Positions 6,529-13,540 of a stretch of 64,000 nucleotides of DNA are shown piece after piece. The notes below the pieces were generated by a model, which had not been told where the DNA came from, did no database searches, and saw only the letters and a list, made by a program, of their open reading frames with translations. A program made the position numbers and the translations under genes. The stretch lies in assembly GCF_028618525.1 (NCBI RefSeq), contig NZ_JAQITC010000004.1, positions 1-64,000 of the forward strand. The letters run 5' to 3'. Origin of the DNA: Bartonella sp. AU55XJBT. Its GTDB lineage: Bacteria; Pseudomonadota; Alphaproteobacteria; Rhizobiales; Rhizobiaceae. Each line of letters starts with the position of its first letter. Positions within the stretch are counted from its first letter, which is position 1.

Positions 6529-7826
6529 AACCTTTTTGCAGAATGATGGCAAATGGAGAGGATATTACAAGAACTCTCATGGACTATGTTTCGTCGATTG
6601 AAATTACCGATGAAGCGGAAGACAAAAGCGACCGTATCACCATAGAGCTTGATGACCGCGCCCGTGAGAGCGATAATGGCTTTCTTGATATTCCTCTCAT
6701 CGGAACTATCATTTCTGTCACTCTTGGCTATGAAGGCGGTAAAAACCGCGATATGGGAGCCTATTTGATTGATGAAATCTCTGTAAGCAGCCCACCACAA
6801 ACCTTAAGTGTTACAGGGCGCGCTGCTTCTATGAACACATCTTATCGAACACCAAAAAGCCAATCTTATCATCAACAAACCCTCGGGGGTATCATTCAAG
6901 AAATAGCGCAGCGCAATGGCTATACAGCAAAGGTAGATCCCAATCTTGCCAAAATTGTCGTGCGTCACATCGATCAAACCGCTGAAAGTGATATGGCTTT
7001 TGCCACACGCCTTGCAGAAGAATATGACGCCGTCGCAAAACCTGTTGATGGCAAATTGGTGCTTGCCAAACGCGGTGAAGGAAAAGCCATCACCGGTGAA
7101 ACGCTCCCTATTGTTGTTATTCATGAAAAATATTGCACCTCTTGGGATTTTAAATATAGTGCACGCGATGAAGCAGGTAGTGCCAATGGCTTAGCAACAG
7201 ATGCAGGAGATGACCAAAAAGCCGCCGCTGATGCAAGGGAACCAGAGGAAATTGAGGAAGGCGAAGATGTGACCCATATGGATGAAAATGATGTCCCTAA
7301 TTTGCCTAAAGCATAAAAACAATCCTCTGAAAAACAAGAGCAAGAAAAAGAGAAAAAGGGCGGTGTCCTTGCAAGCTATCATGATATCCGCACTGGTGAA
7401 AAAAAGGAAGTCAAGGTTGGTAAAGAACCTTTTCATGAGCTTAAATATACTTACCATAATCAATCAGAAGCGGTTGCAGCCATTGCGACTTATCGCAACA
7501 AATCATCGCGTAGGAAATCTTCCTTTTCGTGTGATATCGGTGGTGATCCCTTCGTGCAAGCAGAAGCAAAGCTTATTCAAGAGCCCCCTTTCCGCCCTTA
7601 TATTCCAGCAGAATGGCGCATCAAAAGCGTCAAACACAAGCTTGATAAAACAGGTGGATATACAACAAAAATAGACTGCGAACTTTTTGATAAAGCCCAA
7701 GAAGACGCTGCAAAAAACGTAGCCAATACCACACCAGACAAAGACGATACCCTTGATCCAAACGCCCCTCCCAATGCATGCGATGAAGGAGACGGCGTCA
7801 TTCATATGGATAAAGAAGATATATGA
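6525..7826 (+). pseudogene. Phage late control/baseplate hub protein gpD, interrupted by in-frame stop
   Basis: The N-terminal 264 residues (to the TAA at 7314-7316) match the P2 gpD / Phage_GPD family: MKPFCRMMANGEDIT, LDDRARESDNGF, GAYLIDEISVSSPP, IAQRNGYTAKVDPNLA. The family forms the baseplate hub under the spike. After the TAA the same frame stays open to 7826 with further family-like sequence (EPFHELKYTYHNQSEAVAAI, ERIKSVKHKLDKTGGYTTKI-like) and no new start signal. The full gene would encode about 432 residues, the usual gpD length. I therefore annotate one gene broken by a nonsense codon. The start at 6525 overlaps the X stop; 6510 is also in frame. A truncated hub would be expected to block tail assembly. 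Confidence 0.82.
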
Positions 7827-7884
7827 ATAAAACTATCTTCTGATGATAAAAATCATATTTCTGTCCGAAAGGAAATCCAATTTT

Positions 7885-8208
7885 TTATTTTACTATTCCT
7901 AAAAATACAGCCAAACAGCGTTCAATCTCTAGCAGTTCCTTTGCTTGAAGAGAGCCAAAAGAGGGACTCATTTTGTCACATCTTACAGTCATGATCTTAT
8001 CAATCATAACTTGCGAAGGCTTTTGTAAACCATTTTTAGCGTTTGGTTGAAGAGTAATACGGAGTAATGGTGCATCAACAAGTGTACTTGTAATCGGTAA
8101 AACCGTCATGCTTGTATGTTCACTAAATTCATTCGCTTGAATGATCAGTGCAGGTCTTGGTTTACCAAAATCACCTTGCATAGCTATTGTTACAAGAGAA
8201 CCGCGCAT
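7885..8208 (-). CDS. MazF/PemK-family toxin (endoribonuclease)
   Basis: The 107-residue protein begins MRGSLVTIAMQGDFGKPRPA. The (R)GxxV...G.fGKPRPalIiq pattern and the later LPITS, PSQVMIDKIMTVRCDKM segments define the PemK/MazF mRNA interferases, which cut RNA when the antitoxin decays. The upstream antitoxin gene shares one base with its start (TAATG), so the pair is one coupled operon. It is on the minus strand, convergent with the tail genes, a common position for a plasmid- or phage-stabilising addiction module. The length is normal and no defect is visible. Confidence 0.92.
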   Translation of the reverse strand: MRGSLVTIAMQGDFGKPRPALIIQANEFSEHTSMTVLPITSTLVDAPLLRITLQPNAKNGLQKPSQVMIDKIMTVRCDKMSPSFGSLQAKELLEIERCLAVFLGIVK

Positions 8209-8432
8209 TATTCTGCCCAGCCATCAACATCCGTTAAAGATTGATCCATAAATAATTGTATAGATGTATCAGATTTATCCATTTTTGCTACTAAACGGGA
8301 TTGACGGCGGCACTCTTCTGCAAAGTCTGGTCTGTGTGTATCTGGAACCCAAATTTGCATTAAACGCAGACCTGCTTTTCTTTGTGCATTACGATGTCTT
8401 TGAACCCGTTCATTAACGTGTACTGTACCCAT
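8208..8432 (-). CDS. MazE-like antitoxin
   Basis: The 74-residue protein begins MGTVHVNERVQRHRNAQRKA and contains LRLMQIWVPDTHRPDFAEEC, typical of the MazE-type antitoxin family (DUF3018) found with PemK toxins. The basic N-terminus binds DNA and the acidic C-terminus (DQSLTDVDGW) wraps the toxin. I chose the ATG at 8430-8432 because GGAG precedes it by about 8 bases; the alternative start at 8456 lies inside the operator palindrome. It is translationally coupled to the toxin downstream. Confidence 0.88.
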   Translation of the reverse strand: MGTVHVNERVQRHRNAQRKAGLRLMQIWVPDTHRPDFAEECRRQSRLVAKMDKSDTSIQLFMDQSLTDVDGWAE

Positions 8433-8450
8433 AATAAAATCTCCATTATG

Positions 8451-8489
8451 TTTCATGTAACGTATAACACAAAAAAAAGTTACATGAAA
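8451..8489. promoter_or_regulatory. Operator palindrome of the MazEF-type operon
   Basis: TTTCATGTAAC (8451-8461) and GTTACATGAAA (8479-8489) form a perfect 11-bp inverted repeat with a 17-bp spacer just upstream of the antitoxin start. The position and symmetry fit autoregulation by the antitoxin-toxin complex. The spacer contains a TATAC-like -10 in the minus direction. Confidence 0.7.
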
Positions 8490-8536
8490 CGAGATTTTTA
8501 ATAAAACGCAATAATCACAATTTTTAACATTTACTC

Positions 8537-8563
8537 AGCCTCACCTTGTGTGGGGCTTTTTTT
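8537..8563 (+). terminator. Intrinsic terminator upstream of lysozyme gene
   Basis: AGCCTCAC (8537-8544) pairs over 8 bp with GTGGGGCT-type sequence (8550-8557, one G-T) around a 5-base loop, followed by a run of T. It lies just before the lysozyme ribosome binding site, so lysis gene expression may depend on antitermination or on readthrough. A weaker similar motif precedes the second lysozyme at about 22,503-22,526. Confidence 0.55.
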
Positions 8564-8575
8564 ATGGAGAAGTTC

Positions 8576-9238
8576 ATGCGAAAAATATCACAAGAAGGGC
8601 TAGCACTCATAAAACAATGGGAAGGCTTGCGCCTCAATGCTTATAAAGACGCCATTGGGGTATGGACAATCGGGTATGGACATACCAGTGCCGCCGGAAA
8701 ACCTTTCGTTCACAAAGGCATGACAATTACTGAAAAACAAGCCGAAGAACTTCTTTGTAAAGACTTAAGACAATTTGAAAACACTGTTGCAAAAGCCGTT
8801 ACAGTCTCTTTAAATTCTTGGCAATTCGCAGCCTTAGTATCTTTTTGTTATAATGTAGGAACAACAGCTTTTTGCAATTCTACACTGCTAAAAAAGCTCA
8901 ATCAAGGTGAATATGAAGCAGTACCGGCCGAATTACAGAAATGGACCAAAGCGGGTGGTAAGCGCCTGCAAGGTCTTGTCCACCGGCGTGTCGCAGAAGC
9001 GGGATTATGGGCGAAAGGGGCGTTTGTTTCCTCCAACTATCAAACCGTAGAAACGCAAGCGCCAACAGGACTTTTAAAAGCAGAAGCATTGGCACCAGTC
9101 ATTGGTTCTTTTTCAGGTCTTGGCGGCTTGTTAGCGGGCAATGGTCCAGTGCAATGGGCACTTGCCACCATCATGGTTTTAGCTGCAGGTGTTGGTCTTT
9201 TCTTTGTTGCCAAACGCTTTCAGGAGCACCGACTATGA
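8576..9238 (+). CDS. Phage lysozyme/endolysin (GH24, T4 type) with C-terminal membrane segment, copy 1
   Basis: The 220-residue muramidase has the T4-type catalytic triad spacing E16-8-D25-5-T31 (QWEGL...KDAIGVWTIGYGHT). It also has conserved AALVSFCYNVG and RRVAEAGLW. It cleaves the glycan strands of peptidoglycan at phage release. After the enzyme domain (about residues 1-150) a linker leads to a hydrophobic segment (about 190-213, WALATIMVLAAGVGLFF) with a basic end. This is unusual for T4-type lysozymes and may anchor it to the membrane. The start at 8576 follows GGAGAAG by 4-5 bases; an ATG at 8564 overlaps this Shine-Dalgarno. It heads the lysis cassette and its stop overlaps the spanin start. 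A paralog lies at 22539-23201. Confidence 0.93.
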   Translation: MRKISQEGLALIKQWEGLRLNAYKDAIGVWTIGYGHTSAAGKPFVHKGMTITEKQAEELLCKDLRQFENTVAKAVTVSLNSWQFAALVSFCYNVGTTAFCNSTLLKKLNQGEYEAVPAELQKWTKAGGKRLQGLVHRRVAEAGLWAKGAFVSSNYQTVETQAPTGLLKAEALAPVIGSFSGLGGLLAGNGPVQWALATIMVLAAGVGLFFVAKRFQEHRL

Positions 9239-9462
9239 TGTTATGGATAAAAAAGAATCTGCTGTTAACAGGTGCGGCTTTTGCCGCTTTTTTTATGGCT
9301 TTAGCCAAAGCTTTCATGCTTGGCAAAAAGAGTGAACAGCAAAAACAGATAGAAAAAACTTTAAAGGCAGCAACAACACGTCTGGAGGTGGAAAATGAAA
9401 TTAATCAAAAAACTGATGCTGATGTGCGCACTGCTCTCTCTCGTTGGCTGCGCAACAAATAA
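9235..9462 (+). CDS. Inner-membrane spanin subunit (Rz-like), copy 1
   Basis: The 75-residue protein has an N-terminal membrane segment (LLLTGAAFAAFFMALAKAFM, residues 9-28) followed by a charged, heptad-like helix (KSEQQKQIEKTLKAATTRLE). This is the layout of inner-membrane spanins. It directly follows the endolysin with a 4-base overlap, and an outer-membrane lipoprotein gene is nested in another frame over its 3' end, the hallmark of Rz/Rz1 pairs. Spanins fuse inner and outer membranes in the last step of lysis. Identity comes from layout rather than sequence. Confidence 0.78.
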   Translation: MMLWIKKNLLLTGAAFAAFFMALAKAFMLGKKSEQQKQIEKTLKAATTRLEVENEINQKTDADVRTALSRWLRNK

Positions 9463-9598
9463 GTATGTTTCTTGTATTGGTTGGTTACCCATTTATTTAA
9501 ACAAAAGAGATGTTAACGTCATCAGTTCAAGCTTAGCAAGAGATATCTTAAAACATAACACTATAGGTGAACGTTTGTGTGGATGGGAACATGGCTAG
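9395..9598 (+). CDS. Outer-membrane spanin lipoprotein (Rz1-like), copy 1
   Basis: The 67-residue lipoprotein has the signal peptide MKLIKKLMLMCALLSLVGC with a lipobox LVGC (Cys19). The mature part is about 49 residues (IGWLPIYLNKRDVNVISSSL, then GERLCGWEHG). The first 68 bases overlap the inner spanin gene in a different frame, with GGAGG ahead of the ATG. This position and lipidation identify it as the outer-membrane spanin partner. The second lysis cassette has the same nested gene at 23358-23573. Confidence 0.8.
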   Translation: MKLIKKLMLMCALLSLVGCATNKYVSCIGWLPIYLNKRDVNVISSSLARDILKHNTIGERLCGWEHG

Positions 9599-9804
9599 AA
9601 GAAAAACAAGAGACGATATAGAACTCTACAGAAGCGGAAAAAGAAATCCTTCAAGAAATTATCATGATCTATAAAAGCGTGAAAGTAATGTCTCGTTATA
9701 CGAAATGGATTGTACTAATTATACTCTTATTAGCGCTTGATTTTTCACGTATTATGGATGCATTTGTAAGTATTTTTACACAAAAACCAAATATCCGACT
9801 CTAA
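9583..9804 (+). pseudogene. Small membrane protein (holin-like), broken by amber codon
   Basis: An ATG at 9583, overlapping the end of the outer spanin, opens a frame MGTWLEEKQETI that meets TAG at 9619-9621. It then continues in the same frame as NSTEAEKEILQEIIMIYKSV and a hydrophobic segment (WIVLIILLLALDF) to a stop at 9802-9804, 73 codons in all. A short helical N-terminus plus one membrane segment next to lysozyme and spanins suggests a holin or holin accessory. Reinitiation at the ATG 9664 would still give a 46-residue membrane peptide. Function is inferred from position only. Confidence 0.5.
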
Positions 9805-9926
9805 ATACGCTCTGAGACGTGCTAAATTTTTTAGCCAATAGATTTTTAATTTTGCACGTCTCATGAAAGAGATCAATAATGCCTTTGCACATTTTAAACA
9901 GGGGTTTTAAAAAAACTGAAAAATTG

Positions 9927-10208
9927 TCATAAACGCAATTCAGCATGTGAACCAAGCCTTAAAAGTTCTAATGTTTCATCATCAGGCTTTCGATAGATCA
10001 AAACCAAATCTGGTTTGATATGGCAATCACGACAGTTTCGCCATTGACCTGTTAGTGCGTGATCTCTCCACTGCACTTTTAGTGGTTCGTTTTCCGCTAA
10101 CAATTTGATCACAAGAAGTAAATCTGTCTCTAATGTATCAGCATATCTCCCCCTACTTTCACGTTTAAGATCACGCCGAAAAGACTTCGTATAAACAATT
10201 TCCCGCAT
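9927..10208 (-). CDS. YafQ/RelE-family mRNA interferase toxin
   Basis: The 93-residue protein begins MREIVYTKSFRRDLKRESRG. It contains VQWRDHALTGQWRNCRDCHI, PDLVLIYRKPDDETLELLRL and the closing GSHAELR(L). This is the YafQ branch of RelE toxins, with the conserved DHxLxGxWxxxRDCHIxPDxLLIY and GSHxELF motifs; the catalytic His and the C-terminal His (GSH) are present. YafQ cuts mRNA on the ribosome. The antitoxin gene lies 12 bases upstream. Length and motifs look complete. Confidence 0.93.
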   Translation of the reverse strand: MREIVYTKSFRRDLKRESRGRYADTLETDLLLVIKLLAENEPLKVQWRDHALTGQWRNCRDCHIKPDLVLIYRKPDDETLELLRLGSHAELRL

Positions 10209-10220
10209 AGCTAACCAAGA

Positions 10221-10496
10221 TCACTTTGCAGATTTACATACTTCAGCTTTATCCGCACGAATCATGGCGCGCAGATCATCCAATGACGTACGTTCGACAC
10301 GCCCCATCTCTGCATCTTCAATAGCTTGCAATGTTTCCGGATTGGGTTGAAAGAGATCAAGAGGCAATGCTCTATCTCTAGCAATGCGGGTCATAAACAT
10401 ACGGACCACATCTGATACAGTTAAGCCCGTGGATTTGATAACCGCACTTGCAACTTCTTGAACTTCATCAGGAATGCGTGCTTGAATTTTACCCAT
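10221..10496 (-). CDS. DinJ/RelB-family antitoxin
   Basis: The 91-residue protein begins MGKIQARIPDEVQEVASAVI. Its N-terminal ribbon-helix-helix (TGLTVSDVVRMFMTRIARDR) is the RelB/DinJ fold, and the C-terminus would bind the YafQ-like toxin encoded downstream. The ATG at 10494-10496 is preceded by AGGAG; an in-frame TTG three codons earlier is too close to it. It probably represses its own operon at the repeats at 10519-10537. No defect visible. Confidence 0.9.
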   Translation of the reverse strand: MGKIQARIPDEVQEVASAVIKSTGLTVSDVVRMFMTRIARDRALPLDLFQPNPETLQAIEDAEMGRVERTSLDDLRAMIRADKAEVCKSAK

Positions 10497-10518
10497 TTGC
10501 CTCAATCTCCTATTTATT

Positions 10519-10537
10519 TGTACTACAATGTACTACA
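10519..10537. promoter_or_regulatory. Operator-like repeats upstream of DinJ/YafQ pair
   Basis: Two direct copies of TGTACTACA (10519-10527 and 10529-10537), each itself a TGTA-N-TACA palindrome, lie 23 bases upstream of the antitoxin start. The 10-bp periodicity suits two ribbon-helix-helix dimers on one DNA face. Confidence 0.6.
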
Positions 10538-10570
10538 TTTAAGACTCATGTCAAGAGATTTATCTAATAA

Positions 10571-10601
10571 CCCTCTCCCCGCTTTTAAAACGGGGAAGAG
10601 G
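10571..10601 (-). terminator. GC-rich hairpin after the prophage control genes
   Basis: CCTCTCCCCG (10572-10581) and CGGGGAAGAGG (10591-10601) form a strong hairpin with one bulged base. It lies directly downstream of the minus-strand gene ending at 10611. The following T-run is poor (GTTATTAG), so termination efficiency is uncertain. Confidence 0.5.
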
Positions 10602-10610
10602 ATGTTTACT

Positions 10611-10889
10611 TTAAGCAACCTTTTTAATGGGGTTGTCTAAATGGGGTTCGTAAGCACGCAATAAAGATTCTATAATCGGAGGTGGTCTCAAAGTTCCAAA
10701 ATTTGTAATCATTGCCAAAATTTTTAGTGCATTTGGAGTTTCATCTTGAAGTTTTAAAATCAAAGCTTTTTCTATCGCATCCATAGTTTCAATGAGGGTA
10801 TTAAAAGCCTTATCTTCAATATCATCACGATCAGAAAACTGATACAATGCCATCCACAAATCACATAAAAAGTCGATACTGGTATTCAT
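10611..10889 (-). CDS. Small prophage protein of unknown function
   Basis: The 92-residue acidic, helical protein begins MNTSIDFLCDLWMALYQFSD and contains AFNTLIETMDAIEKALILKL; it ends in a basic KKVA. I do not recognise a family. The start at 10887-10889 has a perfect GGAGG seven bases upstream and overlaps the antirepressor stop (ATGA), so it is translated with the antirepressor and shares its control. The co-expression suggests an antirepressor partner or another early phage function, but nothing in the sequence proves it. Confidence 0.7.
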   Translation of the reverse strand: MNTSIDFLCDLWMALYQFSDRDDIEDKAFNTLIETMDAIEKALILKLQDETPNALKILAMITNFGTLRPPPIIESLLRAYEPHLDNPIKKVA

Positions 10890-11635
10890 TGCACACCTCC
10901 GTGGATTTGCTCTCTCAAACATGCCAATCCTCTGGAGGTTATTTTCGTAGAAGGGAGGACCTTTTCTGTACCATCCGGTCTTTGAATAGTGATCGCAGGG
11001 CAATCCATGAGTTGTTTTTTGATCTTATCCTGATAAGGCAACAGAGGTGCCCCTGGAGCACGTCGATACACCCAATCATGTTTGCGCAAATAATCGGTCA
11101 AATCCTTTGGTCTCACCTCTAACATTTTAGCTGCTTCAATAAGACCAAACAGCCCATCAGAGCGCTTTAAACCATCTAAAGCCTCTGCTTTTGGCTTGAG
11201 TGTACTCACTTCGTTTCTTAAGTCTTCTAATTGATTGATACTCTCTAAAAGAAGTTGTTTAATTGTAAGCGGATTTTCTAAAGCATTGGCAAGATTTATC
11301 TGTGGTGTTGCTACTTTTTTCAAAAGCCGTTCACACTTGATAAAGTATTGACGCGCTTCATGTCCTTTCTCATTGCGCTCAACCATTGAGAGCTCTTTTA
11401 CCATGTCTAAGGTAAGGTGGTATTCTTTGCTGATAACATTTTTACGTTTCCCAATTTTGGGAAGCGTTAAAATATAGTCTTTTCCCTCTTCAAATTCATA
11501 CTGATTAATGCGGTTCGTAATCCAAGTAGCAAAACGTTTTCCTATTGCCAAAAACGTATGTAATTCACGTGCATTTACTGTCTGAACGCTCTCTTGATCT
11601 ATGACTTGTTCTGATATTTCTATAAGATTGTTCAT
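10886..11635 (-). CDS. Phage antirepressor, AntA N-terminal and KilAC C-terminal domains, copy 3
   Basis: The 249-residue full-length protein has an AntA/AntB domain at about residues 10-105 (NARELHTFLAIGKRFATWI, KELSMVERNEKGHEARQYF). A linker (LESINQLEDLRNEVSTLKPK) and a KilAC DNA-binding domain (about 150-245: DGLFGLIEAAKMLEVRPKDL, YRRAPGAPLLPYQDK, ITSRGLACLREQIHG) follow. It is the reference for the truncated copy at 676-1257. Such proteins antagonise the prophage repressor and trigger induction. Its leader carries the third c4-type antisense unit, whose CTTACTA box pairs with TAGTAAG touching the GGAG of this start. The downstream gene overlaps its stop. Confidence 0.92.
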   Translation of the reverse strand: MNNLIEISEQVIDQESVQTVNARELHTFLAIGKRFATWITNRINQYEFEEGKDYILTLPKIGKRKNVISKEYHLTLDMVKELSMVERNEKGHEARQYFIKCERLLKKVATPQINLANALENPLTIKQLLLESINQLEDLRNEVSTLKPKAEALDGLKRSDGLFGLIEAAKMLEVRPKDLTDYLRKHDWVYRRAPGAPLLPYQDKIKKQLMDCPAITIQRPDGTEKVLPSTKITSRGLACLREQIHGGVQ

Positions 11636-11683
11636 GATGAACTCCTTACTACTTAGATGTTTTTCATTGACACTCTAAAAAGA

Positions 11684-11767
11684 GTGCCGGGTGCTGAAAA
11701 ACACGGTAGTAAGTCCGTCGCTATGCTTTTCCCAAAAGGGTATTTTATGGCATAGCCACACCCGACA
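11684..11767 (-). ncRNA. c4-type antisense RNA, copy 3
   Basis: The outer stem is 11759-11766 with 11687-11694. The inner stem reads CTATGC/GCATAG, where copies 1 and 2 have TTATGC/GCATAA (compensated pair), and the tip is CCC-TTTT-GGG. The loop carries CTTACTA (11707-11713), complementary to TAGTAAG (11646-11652) that abuts the GGAG of the antirepressor, and GTTTTTCA pairing with TGAAAAAC (11660-11667). This variable box is unrelated to those of copies 1 and 2. Confidence 0.8.
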
Positions 11768-11772
11768 AGATC

Positions 11773-11802
11773 CTTATATGCTACATACATATAATGAGTC
11801 AA
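11773..11802 (-). promoter_or_regulatory. Inner promoter of c4-type RNA, copy 3
   Basis: TTGACT (11797-11802), an 18-bp spacer and TATAAG (11773-11778), starting transcription at the outer stem of the RNA. Confidence 0.7.
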
Positions 11803-11847
11803 AGCCTTTAAATTTGCGGAAGATTAGTTATTTCGGGAACCAATCCG

Positions 11848-11912
11848 CTTACTATCAAGGTGTTTTTCAAGCACCTATCTCAACAATAGACACATTGTTA
11901 TAAGTCTGTCAA
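11848..11912 (-). promoter_or_regulatory. Outer promoter and upstream boxes, copy 3
   Basis: TTGACA (11907-11912), an 18-bp spacer and TATTGT (11883-11888). A degenerate form of the TCAGG-CA-CCTGA palindrome lies at 11866-11877. Boxes TGAAAAAC (11862-11869) and TAGTAAG (11848-11854) repeat those at the ribosome binding site. The -35 overlaps the integrase stop codon. Confidence 0.5.
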
Positions 11913-13065
11913 GTCGCTCCCGTTATAAATGCAGCCCACTGTTCCAAGAGAACATGGCGTTGTTCTAAAAAATCCGTTCGCATATAGGCTTTTGTCACTG
12001 AACTCCCAACTGAATGTGCAAGAACAGTTTCTGCAATCTCAAAAGGCGTTGACGTTGTCTCTGCTATCCAATCCCGTAAGCTTGAACGGAAACCATGGGG
12101 ACGATAAGCCAAACCACAAACTGTCATATATTTTGCCATGCTTACATCAGAAATCGGCTTGCCGGTAATACCAGAAAAGAGAAAACCTTTTTTTTCAAAA
12201 GGGAAAGATTTCTCAATCACTTTCAAAGCTTCACGACTTAATGGCACGCGAAAATCGGAAACCTTCCTACAATACCTTTCATATTTTCTTTGGGTATTGT
12301 CCATATATTTTTATCTATTTGTTCAAGACGCAAATATCGCAATGGATGTGATCGCACCCCTGTCAAAATCAGAAGCTTCAGTGCTAAATTTGAAAGAATC
12401 TTATCATCTAAATTCTGATAAAAAGCCGGTACTTCTTGCCATGGCATAGCAGGAATATTTGTTGATGTAGCACGAGGTTTTCCTAAAAGGGCGCGTGCTT
12501 TCATACAAGCCTGTAGATCAACATCCAAACCAAGAGCTGCAGCATATTTCAAACAAATGTTAATACGATTAAGTGCTTTTCGTGCTGTGTCTGCTTTTTC
12601 ATGCCAAAGAGGAGCAAGAACATTGCGAATGATATTAGCCGTTAATTTTTCTATAGAGAGGCTGCCTATGTGTGGAATAACATGCAATTCCAGCGGAGAA
12701 AACCAGCGCCCATTTTTGCCTTCATTTTTTAACTCTGCTTTTTTACTTTCAAAAGCCGCTGTTGCAATCTCACTGAATATGTTGCTTTGCTGTTTTAAGA
12801 CAGTTTGTTCTCGAAAGACAATAGGGTCATTGCCTTCTCTGAGAATAGTACTATAATGCTTGGCAAGTTCGCGCGCTTCTTTCAGAGAAAGTTGTGCGAC
12901 TGGACCGAGCCCCATTTCACGGCGTTTGTTGTGGTATGTATAGCGAAAAAACCAAGAACGTGTATTGTCTTTTCGAACATTCAACCACAGCCCTGCCCCA
13001 TCACAATATTTACCTTGAGAAGCAGACTTGACAAGTAATGCTGATAATCTATGAATCGCCCTCAC
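11909..13065 (-). pseudogene. Phage tyrosine integrase, frameshifted
   Basis: Two frames together make one P4/DUF4102-type integrase. Frame one (12238-13065) has the N-terminal domain (KYCDGAGLWLNVRKDN, YTYHNKRREMGLGPVAQLSL), the SAM-like core-binding domain (IEKLTANIIRNVLAPLW) and the first catalytic arginine (LTGVRSHPLRYL). It ends IPKENMKGIVG before drifting off frame. Frame two (to 11909) resumes with KVSDFRVPLSREALKVIEK and carries H-x-x-R (YRPHGFRSSLRDW), the second His (AETVLAHSVG) and the Tyr (TKAYMRTD). The break lies near 12,260-12,290. All catalytic residues exist but not in one chain, so the element cannot excise by itself unless the shift is suppressed. It marks the right end of the prophage. 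Confidence 0.88.
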
Positions 13066-13540
13066 TTAATTTCCCTTCTCGTCCACCTTTTCACACATTG
13101 CTCGTCCACCTTTTTGGGTCCACCTTTTAGACCACCTTAATTTTTTGATTTGAGATTTTTTCTTTAATTCTTAATTTTTTTATTGGAACATAAAAAACTA
13201 TACATATCAATACGCTCTTACACATATTTATATACTTTGAATCTTGTTGATAAAGCCCTGTCTGCCGCGTCTGGGCACCATTCTCTTTTTTATTCCTAAT
13301 AATTTATTGTTTTTACAAATGTTTTTTAAGTGAGAGAGTGGAATTTTCCAACATGTCTCTTAATTATTGTGAGTCAAGACTTCTTCTTGAGATATGTTGG
13401 TTGATTCGAGTACTTAAAATGTTTTTGTTTTTAATAAGATGAATCTCTAAAGAATCTTTCGAATTTTATTACAATTATTATACTGCAATGTTAATTGGGT
13501 CCTGAAAATTTTTGATAATATGCGCCATATTGTTAGAACC
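13066..13540. other. Spacer with repeated GTCCACCTTTT motifs upstream of integrase
   Basis: No gene is seen. Three direct copies of GTCCACCTTTT start at 13081, 13104 and 13118, and a fourth partial copy follows at 13130. They lie just upstream of the integrase start, where phages carry integrase arm-type sites. A diverged copy of 13118-13138 lies downstream of tRNA-Thr at 21217-21237. Confidence 0.4.
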
